Assembly: GCF_937616625.2 (NCBI RefSeq)
Contig: NC_065573.1
Location: 3,735,001-3,799,000 of the forward strand
Length of the DNA: 64,000 bases
Source: Mercurialis annua
Taxonomy: Eukaryota; Streptophyta; Magnoliopsida; Malpighiales; Euphorbiaceae
Direction of reading: 5' to 3'
Shown here: positions 52,601 to 62,454 of the stretch, one piece after another
Layout of the letters: each line of letters opens with the position of its first letter
How positions within the stretch are numbered: the stretch's first letter is position 1
Translations under genes and position numbers: made by a program
Notes under the pieces: generated by a model
Databases searched by the model: none
Told to the model about the DNA's origin: nothing
The model's input: the letters and a program-made list of their open reading frames with translations, nothing else

Positions 52601-55600
52601 ACATTACGAAACAAAACCAAACATTTAAAACGTTACGAAACAAATCCAAGCGTTTCACCTCTTTAGGAATTTATGCCAGACGTTTATAAACGTTGTGAAA
52701 CAAATCCAAACGTTTCACCTTTTAATTGATTTAAGCCAAACGTTTACAAACGTTACGAAACAAATCCAAACGTTTCCCATTTTTAGCTATTTAAGAAAAA
52801 AAATTACAAACGAACGGAAACAAATCCAAACGTTTTGAAACAAAACCAAAGGTGAATAACCGTTAAGAAACAAATCCAAGCTTTTTACCTTTTTAGCAAT
52901 TTAAGCCAAACATTTACAAACGTTACGAAACAAAACCAAATGTTTCACCTTTTTAGCGATTTAAAAAAAACGTTTACAAACGTTGCGAAACAAATCAAAA
53001 TGTTTCCCCATTTTAGCTCTTTAAGTCAAACGTTTAAAACGTTACAAAAAAAATACAAACGTTTCACCTTTTTAGCGATTTAAACCAAACGTTTACAAAC
53101 GTTATTAAACATATCAAAACGTTTCACATTATTAGCGATTGAAGCAAAACGTTTACAAACATTACAAAACAAAACCAAATGTTTCCCCTTTTTAGCGATT
53201 TAAGCCAAACGTTTACAAACGTTACGAAACAAATCCAAACGTTTCACCTTTTTAGTGATTGAAGCCAAACTATTACAAATGTTATGAAACAATTCCAAAC
53301 GTTTCACCTTTTTAACAATTTAAGCTAAACAATTACAAACGTTACGAAACAAATCCAAACGTTTCACCTTTTTAGCGATTTAAGCCAAACGTTTACAAAC
53401 GTTACGGAACAAAACCAAACGTTTAAAACGTTACAAAACAAATCCAAACGTTTCCAATTTTTAGCGATTTAAGTCAAACGTTTACAAACATTATGAAACA
53501 AAACCAATCGTTTACAAACGTTACGAAACAAATTCAAATGTTTCATCTTTTTAGCAATTTAAGCCAAACATTAACAACCATTACGGAACAAATCCAAACG
53601 TTTCCCCTTTTTCGCGATTTAAGCGAACGTTTACAAACGTTTTTAAACAAAACCAAACGTTTCACCTTTTTAGCTATTTAAGGCGAACGTTTACAAACGT
53701 TACGAAACAAGACCCAACATTTCACCTATTTAGCAATTTAAGCCGAACATTTACAAACGCTACGAAACAAATCCTAACGTTTCGTCTTTTTAGCGATTTA
53801 AGACAAATGTTTACAAAGGCTACGAAACAAATACAAGTGTTTTACCTTTTTAGAAATTTAAACCAAAAGTTTACAAACGTTACGAAACAAAACCAAATGT
53901 TTCCCCTTTTTAGCGGTTTAAGCCAAACGTCTACAAACGCTACAAAACAAATCCAAACATTACACCTTTTTACAATTTAAGCCAAATGATTACAAACATC
54001 ACGAAACAAATCCAAATGTTTCACCTTTTTAGCAATCTAAATCCAAACGTTTCGCCTCTTTAACGATTTAAGCCAAACGTTTACAAACGTTAAGAAACAA
54101 ATCCAAACGTTTCACCTTCTTAACGATATAAGCCAAATGTTTCACCTTTTTAGTGATTTAAGCCAAACATTTTCAAGCGTTACAAAACTAATCCAAACGT
54201 TTAAAATGCTACGAAACCCTTTTTAGTAATTTAAGCCAAACGATAACAAACGTCGAAACAAATCCAAACGTTTCACTTTTTTAGCGATTTAAAACAAACG
54301 TTTACAAATGTTACGAAAAAAATCCAAACGTTTCACCTTTTTAGTGATTAAAGCCAAACGTTTACAAACGTTACGAAACAAAACCAAGCGTTTCACCTTT
54401 TAAGCGATTTAAGCCAAACGTTTACAGACGTTGTGAAACAAATCCAAACATTTCACCTTTTTAGCGATTTAAGCCAACCGTTTACAAATGTTACGAAACA
54501 AATCCAAACGTTTCCCCTTTTTAGCGATTTAAGCCAAACGTTTAAAAACGTTACGAAACAAATCCAAACGTTTCCCCTTTTTAGCGATGTAAGCCAAACG
54601 TTTACAAACGTTACGAAACAAATAAAAAACGTTTCACCTTTTTAGCGAATTAAGCCAAACGTTTACAAATGTTACGAAATAAAACAGGACGTTTCACCTT
54701 TTTTGCGATTTAAGCCAAACGTTTACAAACATTACGAAAAAAAACCAAACGTTTAAAATGTTACGAAACAAATCCAAGCGTTTCACCTCTTTAGCAATTT
54801 ATGCCAAACGTTTATATTGATTTAAGCCAAACGTTTACAAACGTTACGAAACTAATCCAACTGTTTCACCTTTTTAGCTATTTAAGAAAAAAAATTACAA
54901 ACGTTACGAATCAAATCCAAACGTTTTGAAACAAAACCAAAGGTTTATAATCGTTACGAAACAAATCCAAGCGTTTTACCTTTTTAGCAATTTAAGCCAA
55001 ACGTTTACAAACATTACGAAACAAAACCAAATGTTTCACCTTTTTAGAGATTTAAAAAAAACGTTTACAAACGTTGCGAAACAAATCAAAATGTTTCCCC
55101 ATTTTAGCTATTTAAGTCAAACAAACGTTACGAAAAAAATCAAAACGTTTCACCTTTTTAGCGATTTAAACCAAACGTTTACAAACGTTATTAATCAAAT
55201 CCAAACGTTTCACATTATTAGCGATTGAAGCAAAACGTTTACAAACATTACGAAACAAAACCAAATGTTTCCCCTTTTTAGCGATTTAAGCCAAACATTT
55301 ACAAACGTTATGAAACACATCCAAACGTTCACCTTTTTAGCGATTTAAGCCAAACGTTTGCAAATGGTACGAAAGAAATGCAAATGTTTCACCTTTTTAG
55401 CAATTTAAGCCAAACATTTACAAACGCTATGAAACGAATCCAAACGTTTCATCTTTTTAGCAATTTAAGCCAAACGTTTACAAACGTTACGAAACAAATC
55501 CAAACATTTCCCCTTTAAAGCGATTTAGGCCAAATGTTTGCAAATATTACGAAACAAATACAAATGATTCCCCTTTTTAGCGATTTAAGCTAAACGTTTA

Positions 55601-56548
55601 CAAATGTTAGGAAAGAAATCCAAACGTTTCACCTTTTTACCGATTTAAGCCAAACGTTTACAAACGTTACGAAACGAATCCAAATGTTTGACCTTTTTAA
55701 CGATATAAGCCAAACGTTTACAAACGTTATGAAACAAAACCAAACGTTTAAAACGTTATCAAATGTTTCACATTTTTAGCGACTTAAGCGAAACATTTAC
55801 AAACGTTACGAAAGAAAACCAAGTGGTTCACCTTTACATCAATTTAAGCCAAACGTTTACAAACATTACGAAACAAATCCAAGCGTTTCACCTTTTTAGC
55901 AATTTAAGCCAAACGTTTACAAACGTTACGAAACAAATCCAAGCATTTCACCTTTTTAGCGATTTAAGCCAAACGTTTACAAACGTTACGAAACAAATCC
56001 AAAAGTTTCCCCTTTTTAGCGATTAAAGCCAAACGTTAGGAAACAAATCCAAACGTTACCCCTTTTTAGCGATTTAAGACAAACGTTTACAAACGTTACG
56101 AAACAAATGCAAATGTTTCATCTTTTTAGCAATTTAAGCTAAACATTTACAATTTCACCTTTTTAGCAATTTAAGACAAGCATTTACGAACATTGCGAAA
56201 CAAATCCAAGCCTTCCACCTTTTTAGCAATTTAAGACAAACGTTTACAAACATTACAAAACAAAACCAAGCGTTTCACCTTTTTAGTAATTTAAGCAAAA
56301 CGTTTACAAACGTTACGAAACAAATCCAAACGTTTCACCTTTTTAGCGATTTAAGCTAAACATTTACAAACGTTACGAAACAAATCCAAACGTTTCACCT
56401 TTTTAGCGATTTAAGAAACACGTTTACAAACTTTACAAAACAAATCCAAACCTTGAACCTTTTTAGCGATTTAAGCCAAACGTTTATTAACGTTACGAAA
56501 CAAATCCAAACGTTTCACCTTTTTAGCGATTTAATTCATACGTTTCAC
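34613..56548 (-). repeat. 60-bp satellite array, block 4 (minus orientation)
   Basis: About 366 monomers of the same satellite, reverse-complemented. From 34.6 to 39.5 kb they are diverged and contain many 30-bp half monomers (for example 36731-36790). From 39.5 to 55.3 kb they form HOR B, and then about 1.3 kb of diverged monomers follows. The frame SDLSQTFTNVTKQIQTFHLF repeats on the plus strand because 60 bp is 20 codons and this frame has no stop in the consensus; runs reach 201 codons (45073-45678). The block ends near 56548 at the truncated gag. Confidence 0.97.
39470..55260 (-). repeat. Higher-order repeat B (2.07-2.19 kb period, eight copies)
   Basis: The variant string TTGAAACAAAACCAAAGG occurs at 40281, 42349, 44533, 46722, 48908, 50978, 52835 and 54926. 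The spacings are 2068, 2184, 2189, 2186, 2070, 1857 and 2091 bp. A second marker, CACCTTCTTAACGATAT, recurs with the same spacing. Copies between about 43.6 and 51 kb are almost identical over hundreds of bases. A full copy is about 36 monomers. It does not share HOR A's diagnostic variants, so the two higher-order repeats arose separately. Confidence 0.92.
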
Positions 56549-56549
56549 A

Positions 56550-57254
56550 TTGACTTGGGCTGAGTTTGTGAACAGGTTCAGAGGTTACTATCTACCTTTC
56601 TCTGTTACTGAGAATTTCAGAGAAAAGCTGCTAAATTTGAAGAAAGGGGATAGATCTGTGACAGACTACACTACAGAGCTTGTCCGTTTGGGGCGGTTTG
56701 CTACAGATCTACAGGGTGATCGAGGGCGGGTGAATGACCGCTATGTTAGGGGTTTAGGCTTGGAATTTCTTCTTTTGCTGATAGGGACAGACATGGAATT
56801 CTCTCTAGTAGTGGATAGTGCTCGTCGGATGGAGAACTCATTGATTCAGTTTGGGACGATCTATGACCCTTCCAAGATTCAGAAGGGAAAGAGTGATCTT
56901 CCTAGTGGGGGGCAGCAGGCCCCAGCGCAGCATTGTAGTTGGAACTACTACAGCGGCTCTTCTCAGACCATCAGGGGGAGTCGTCAGACGCACAACAAGG
57001 GGAGGCATAGTGCTAGGAGTGCTCCGTACAGTTCTAGTAGCAGTGGGAGTAACTGTGGTTCAGGACGCGGGTACAGTGGTGGATCGAACATTCCGTTCTG
57101 CCAGAATTGTAGACGCAGGCACTATGGTCAGTGCCAGTTAGCTCCTGGAGGTTGTTTCTCTTGTGGCCAGCCGGGTCATTTCTCCAGGGAGTGCCCGACA
57201 TCTGGGCAGCAGATGTCTAACTCCAGTGTGGCGCAGTCGTCTTACCAGCAGTAG
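56550..57254 (+). pseudogene. gag: gag fragment with zinc knuckle
   Basis: This is the nucleocapsid-type structural protein that packages element RNA. The visible part starts at T-W-A-E-F with the retrotransposon gag helix region (LLNLKKGDRSVTDYTTEL), then a Ser/Gly/Gln-rich linker. Two metal-binding motifs follow: CQNCRRRHYGQC and the CX2CX4HX4C knuckle CFSCGQPGHFSREC (57153-57194). The N-terminal part is missing at the satellite junction, and no ATG starts the frame, which opens at TTG. It ends at TAG 57252-57254, after which the same frame carries on into the protease region through another Gly/Gln-rich linker. Confidence 0.9.
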
Positions 57255-58640
57255 AGACCTGCGTTTACACAGTCTGTAGGGTACTCTCAACCTGCAGCAT
57301 CTTTTGGTGGCCAGCGGGGCCGTGGTTCTGGTGGTAGAGATTTTGGTGGCCGTGGTAACGTTGGCAAAGGTTCCGACAGTTATGGTACTGGGCAGAGTTC
57401 GCAGCAGCAGCCGCAGGGTCAGGCCAGAGTGTTCGCTCTTACTCCTCAGGATGCGCGTGCATCAAACGTTGTGGTGCAAGGTACCATTCCGATTTCTTTT
57501 ACTGGTGCTTTGGTTTTATTTGATGCGGGTGCAACCCATTCGTTTGTGTCTACGTGCTTTGCTGGGAAATTGGGTATTGCACCATCTATTTTGAGTGAAC
57601 CTTTAGCTGTGTCTACACCTATGTCTGAAGGTGTAGTAGTGGACATCGTTTATCCTTCTTGTCCAGTGGTTATTCAGGGTAGAGAATTATGTGCTGATTT
57701 GATTGTGCTTGACGTTCTTTCTTTTGATGTCATCTTGGGGATGGACTGGTTGTCACGCCACTTTGCTTCTATTGACTGTCGAGGGAAGTCAGTCGAGTTT
57801 AGGATTCCAGGTGATCTACCTTTTTCCTTTCAGGGAGAAAAGGCGGAGACACCTAAGAATCTTATTTCTGCCATCAAGGCGAAGCGGATGTTAGGCAAGG
57901 GTTGCCAGGATTTTCTTCCTGTGGTTCGAGATGTGGAAGCAGAATTTGGTGATATGCATAGTGTACCGATTGTGAGCGAGTTCACAGACGTGTTTCCAAA
58001 GGAATTGCCTGGATTACCACATGACCGTGAGATTGAGTTTTGTATTAATGTGGTTTCTGGTACAGCTCCGATTTTGATACCGCCGTATTGGATGGCTCCT
58101 GCAGAGCTGAAGGAGTTGAAGAACCAGTTACAAGAGTTGTTCGATAGTGGATTCATCAGACCGAGTACTTCTCCATGGGGTGCTCTAGTTCTGTTTGTGA
58201 AGAAGAAAGACGGTTCCTTTCGACTGTGTATCGACTACAGACAGTTGAACAAGGCGACTATCAAAAACAGATATCCTCTTCCTCGCATCGATGATTTGTT
58301 TGACCAATTGCAAGGTGCAAAGTGTTTTTCCAAGATTGATTTGAGGTATGGGTATCATCAACTTCGGATCCGTGATGTAGACGTGCCTAAGACTGCTTTT
58401 CGAACGCGGTATGGACATTTTGAGTTTCTGGTTATGTCCTTTGGTCTGACTAACGCACCAGCATCGTTTATGAATATGATGAACAGAGTGTTCAAGCCAT
58501 TTTTAGATCGATTCGTTATCGTTTTCATTGATGACATTTTGATCTATTCTCGGAGTGAGGAGGAGCATGCTTACCATTTGAGGACTATACTACAGACGTT
58601 GTGTGAGCATCAGTTGTATGCTAAGTTCTCAAGATGTTAG
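57255..58640 (+). pseudogene. pol: pol fragment 1: protease and N-terminal reverse transcriptase
   Basis: It starts with a Gly/Gln-rich spacer. The aspartic protease follows, with active-site motif [10 protein letters not shown] (Asp at 57522-57524); the position after Asp is Ala where Ser or Thr is usual in the family. LGMDWL at about 57735-57755 is the second protease landmark. RT begins near 58105 ([14 protein letters not shown]) and contains [17 protein letters not shown], the [12 protein letters not shown] block and the catalytic [10 protein letters not shown] (Asp pair 58530-58535). The frame is cut by TAG at 58638 right after KFSRC. ATG 57429 is the first Met after the gag stop and is unlikely to be a true start. 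Confidence 0.92.
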
Positions 58641-58646
58641 TTCTGA

Positions 58647-59768
58647 TTGGATCAGGTTACCTTTCTAGGACATGTGGTGTCGAAAGATGAGATCAAGGTT
58701 GATCTGAAGAAGATTGAGGCGATTATGGATTGGCAGAGGCCGAGGTCAGTTACCGAGATCAGGAGTTTTCGGGGTTTAGCTGGCTACTATCGTCGGTTCG
58801 TGCAAGATTTCTCCGGAATATCTGCACCGTTGACTAAACTGACACAGAAGGGTGTTAAGTTTGAGTGGACTGAAAAGTGTGAGGCGAGCTTTGAGAAGCT
58901 CAAGGAGATTTTGACTACAGCTCCGGTTTTGGCATTGCCTTCTGGCATTGATGGTTTCGCACTGTATTGTGATGCGTCTCGGATTGGTTTGGGATGCGTT
59001 CTGATGCAACATGGACAAGTGATAGCCTATGCTTTCAGACAGTTGAAGAAGCATGAGGTAAATTACCCTACTCATGATTTAGAGTTGGCAGTTGTGGTCT
59101 TTGCGCTGAAGATTTGGAGGCATTACTTGTATGGTGCTACTTGTGAGATTTTCACTGACCACAAGAGTCTGAAGTATATCTTTAATCAGAGAGAGTTGAA
59201 CTTGAGACAGAGGAGGTGGATAGAATTGCTGAAAGACTACGAATGTACTATTCAGTACCATCCTGGTAAGGCTAATGTGGTAGCCGATGCGTTGAGTCGC
59301 AAGTCTTTGGGCAGTTTGGCTCATATTTCTGAGATTGGGCATAGACCCATAGTTAGAGAGTGGCACAGTTTGATAGCTTCAGGCTATGGTTTTCAGGTTT
59401 CGCAGGCCGGTAGTTTGTTGGCGCAATTGCGAGTGCAGCCTATTTTGATTGATCGGATCAAAGCATTACAAGCTGAGGATCCACAGTTGAAACAGATTAT
59501 TGAGGAGGTTCAGCAGGACGGTAATTCTGAGTTTACTTTTGTGGATGGAGTTTTGAGACATGGTTCGAGATTGTGTGTTCCAGATTCAGATAGTTTGAGG
59601 GACCAGATTCTGGAAGAAGCGCACAAGTCTGCTTATAGTGTTCATCCGGGTTCTACTAAGATGTACCATGATCTTAAGGGTACCTACTCGTGGAGCGGGA
59701 TGAAGAAGGATGTCGCTGAGTATGTTTCTAAGTGTCTGACTTGCCAGCAGGTGAAGCTGGAGCATTAG
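58647..59768 (+). pseudogene. pol: pol fragment 2: RT thumb, RNase H, integrase zinc domain
   Basis: It resumes two codons after the previous stop (past TGA 58644-58646) in the same frame with [11 protein letters not shown], the end of the RT palm and thumb. RNase H follows: ALYCDAS (Asp 58971), DLELAV (Glu 59082) and FTDHKSL (Asp 59157), closing with [14 protein letters not shown]. The integrase zinc-binding domain has His at 59622 and 59643 and CLTC at 59733-59744. TAG 59766-59768 then ends the fragment between the zinc domain and the integrase core. Confidence 0.92.
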
Positions 59769-60869
59769 AGACCTTTTGGCGATCTGCAGCCACTACCTAT
59801 TCCAGAGTGGAAGTGGGAGCGGATTGCCATGGATTTTGTGGTTGGTTTACCACGTACTCAACAGGGTTACAATTCCATCTGGGTGATAGTTGACCGTATG
59901 ACCAAGTCAGCTCATTTCCTTCCAATCAAGGTTTCGTATACTGCTTCGAGGTTGGTTCAGTTGTACATCGACAGGATTGTCAGTTTGCATGGTGTACCGG
60001 TTTCTATTGTTTCAGACAGAGGTTCTGTGTTTACTTCAAGGTTCTGGAAAGCATTACAGGAATCCTTGGGTTCTCGGTTGGATTTCAGTACAGCTTTTCA
60101 TCCTCAGACTGACAGTCAGTTTGAGAAGACTATTCAGACATTGGAGGATATGCTCAGGATGTGTGTTCTCGATTTTCAGGGTAGCTGGGATACTCATCTG
60201 CCATTGATTGAGTTTTCTTACAATAACAGTTACCACGCGAGTATTGAGATGGCGCCATATGAGGCTTTGTACGGGCGCAAGTGTAGATCTCCTATCTGTT
60301 GGGAGGAGGTTGGAGAGCGTAAACTCTCGGGAGCAGAGATTGTTCAGATTACCTCAGAGAAGGTACCGTGGATCAAACGGAGGTTAGACACTGCTTTTAG
60401 TCGGCATGAGAGTTATGTTGATCCGAAGAGAAAAGACATTGAGTTTCATGTTGGTGATTTCGTGTTTCTTCGGGTTTCGCCTATGAAAGGCATGGTTCGT
60501 TTTAGTGTCAAGGGAAAGTTGGCGCCGAGATATATTGGTCCTTACAAGATCTCAGAGAGGATTGGAGCTGTGGCTTATCGTCTGGTTCTGCCGCCAAACA
60601 TGTCTTTAGTGCATCCTGTGTTTCATGTTTCTATGTTGAGGAAGTGCATTTCTGATCCTTCGCACGTGATTGTACCTCAGATCGTCGAGATTGACCAAGA
60701 GTTATCGTATGAGGAACAGCCAGTGGAGGTTGTTGATACGCAAGTGCGTAAATTGCGGTACAAGGAGATTCCGATGGTCAAAGTTCTCTGGCGCAATCAT
60801 TCTGTAGAGGAGTGCGCTTGGGAGACCGAGTTGGATATGTGGAATCGCTATCCTTTTCTTTTTCCGTGA
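59769..60869 (+). pseudogene. pol: pol fragment 3: integrase core and chromodomain-like tail
   Basis: The integrase core has MDFVVGLPRT, IVDRMTKSAHF (Asp 59892), VSDRGS (Asp 60015) and FHPQTDSQFEKTIQ (Glu 60123), an intact DD35E arrangement. It continues with a GPY/F-type module (LAPRYIGPYKI) and HPVFHVSMLRK. From about 60720 to the stop at 60867 there is a chromodomain-like C-terminus (VKVLWRNHSVEECAWE). In chromoviruses such tails steer integration to marked heterochromatin, which fits the setting beside satellite. The first Met (59829) is internal to the core. Confidence 0.92.
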
Positions 60870-60985
60870 GGTACGATATTTTGATTTTATGTGATCTTAT
60901 AAGTTTTATTTATGTTATGTGTTTTCTGCTATTATTTGCTTATCGTGTTAAATTCGAGGACAAATTTATAATTAGTTGGGGAGAA
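60870..60985 (+). other. 3' untranslated stretch and polypurine tract
   Basis: An AT-rich stretch, then TTCGAGGACAAATTT and the polypurine tract AGTTGGGGAGAA (60974-60985), which directly precedes LTR start TGTAATAACCCG. It is nearly the same as 24549-24581 of the LARD-like element. Confidence 0.92.
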
Positions 60986-61126
60986 TGTAATAACCCGTAT
61001 AATTTTTGATAATTTCCGACGAGCTACCGGTGGTGTTTCGATGTTAACTTAAGGTTTGGTAGCTCGTTTCGTGTTGGTTTGAGGTTGGGTTAATTATATT
61101 TGGGCCCAAGAAACCGAACCATTCCT

Positions 61127-61402
61127 TTCGGCCCAAGGGATTTGGCTTTGAGCCAATTCCCGTTTGATCCAACAAAGGTATCGAACGAGACCTGTGTTGA
61201 AAGCTTGTGTTCTCGTTCGAGAATTCAGTTCTCGAACGAGAACCAAGAGTTTTTGGCCCAATGGAATTGGCTTTGAGCCAATTCCCGTTTGATCCAACAC
61301 AGGTCTCGAACGAGACCTGTGTTGAAAGGCTTCGTTCTCGTTCGAGAACTCAGTTCTCAAACGAGAACCAAGGCCTTTTTGCTGGTCTCGTTTGAGACCA
61401 GC
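61127..61402. repeat. 125-bp tandem duplication with GNTCTCGWWCGAGANC palindromes
   Basis: Two copies at an exact 125-bp offset (GGCTTTGAGCC at 61144 and 61269). Each holds three inverted repeats with AA or TT centres. Copy 1: 61177-61192, 61209-61224 and 61228-61243. Copy 2: 61295-61324 with 14-nt arms, 61334-61349 and 61353-61368. A seventh lies at 61381-61402 (arms GCTGGTCTC and GAGACCAGC). The TTCTCGAA and TTCGAGAA cores also fit the nTTCnnGAAn heat-shock-element pair. Function unknown. Confidence 0.92.
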
Positions 61403-61577
61403 TTTAGGCAGCGGAGAGGGGCAGTTTGGACCCAAATTCGTCTACTTTCAAATCTTTTTAAACATAAAATTCTAACCCTAAATCATTCTCCACACTACAA
61501 ACAATCCATAGCCGTCATCCGCTCACTTTTTCTCTGAAGATTAACGCTTCATAATCCCTTCCGAAGTTTCTGTCCCG

Positions 61578-61583
61578 GTAAGT
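61578..61583 (+). promoter_or_regulatory. 5'-splice-site-like GTAAGT in the LTR
   Basis: CCCG|GTAAGT lies about 107 nt after AACCCTAAATCATTC, the same place as GTGAGT in the LARD-like LTR. Paired with the acceptor-like site ending at 63443 it would define an intron of 1,866 nt. This is inference. Confidence 0.38.
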
Positions 61584-62346
61584 TTCTTTGATCCTCAAAT
61601 TTCAGTTGTTACTTTCGAACGACATTACATAATTTTGATCGTTTTTCTTCGTTTTAGATCGAAACTGATTCCGTTTGATCCCGAAGATTCTAGACTCGCG
61701 TACCTACGTTGCCCCATCTTGTTTTCGTTGTACGATACGTAATCGACCTCGTTTCAATCGCCATACGGTTTAAGTTTAAAGTTTGGTGTAATCTGTTTTA
61801 TTACAATTGGTGGCTGCCGAACAATTCTTTTCTTGTTTCCTCGGTCCGGACGTAGTTCGTTGTGTTCGTATTCTCTGAGAGGAAAGTTTGTGTCGATGTA
61901 ATGTTTTGAGTTTGATTATTGCTTATGGGTTGAATTAAGAAAGCTTTGGTATCCATATTAGTTTAGTTGGTGAATCCTGCAAATTGGTTTGGGCATGGCG
62001 GGGTTTTTGGTTGTTTAAATGGAGAAGACGGCTAATTAGCCACTATGGCCACCATATTGTTTTTCTTAAAATAAGTTAATGCTTAAGGTTATTATAATTG
62101 ATTTTGTTTTAATTATAACCCTTGAATCTTGATTTGATTTAAAATTAGTAAAGTGTTAACAATAAATCTTTTAATAATTTAAGTTAATATAATTACTCGG
62201 GTAATTATATTTGCTTCCGAATATCAAAGTGGCTAAAGTACAATTTAGCCCTTCAACGTTTTATAACTTATTTAAGTAAGTTTTTGATTAGTAACTTTAT
62301 ATTTGTTTTAATTATAAACAAAAGTAATTAATTTGATTTCGAATAT

Positions 62347-62454
62347 CTAATTGACTAAAGTACAGTTTAGTCCCTAATTGGCTAAAGTACAATTTAGTCC
62401 CTAATTGGCTAAAGTACAATTTAGTCCCTAATTGGCTAAAGTAAAGTTTAGTCC
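62347..62454. repeat. Minisatellite, 4 x 27 bp
   Basis: Four exact-length tandem units (62347, 62374, 62401, 62428) of CTAATTGGCTAAAGTACAAT followed by TTAGTCC. The outer units each differ slightly. A partial relative (GGCTAAAGTACAATTTAGCCC) lies at about 62231. Confidence 0.95.

Larger units (their letters stand above)
56550..60869 (+). pseudogene. gag-pol: gag-pol polyprotein, 5'-truncated, four in-frame stops
   Basis: One continuous frame (codons begin at multiples of three) covers the whole region. It is closed by TAG 57252-57254, TAG 58638-58640, TGA 58644-58646 and TAG 59766-59768, and ends at TGA 60867-60869. There are no frameshifts. Three of the stops are one transition away from a sense codon (CAG or TGG type), which fits decay of methylated DNA; 58638 would need a transversion from the usual glutamate codon. 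Most catalytic residues remain: the RT Asp pair at 58530-58535, RNase H D/E/D at 58971, 59082 and 59157, and integrase D, D, E at 59892, 60015 and 60123 with 35 residues between the last two. The copy is probably inactive, though it decayed recently. Confidence 0.92.

Noticed and set aside
491..56548. CRISPR-like regular spacing
   Set aside because: The whole 60-bp unit is repeated head-to-tail with no unique spacers and no cas genes, and the window is plant DNA. It is a satellite.
57429..57431. ATG 57429 as the true start of a separate pol gene
   Set aside because: The frame upstream is continuous with gag apart from one TAG, and this Met lies just before the protease. A single gag-pol frame with a point stop is simpler.
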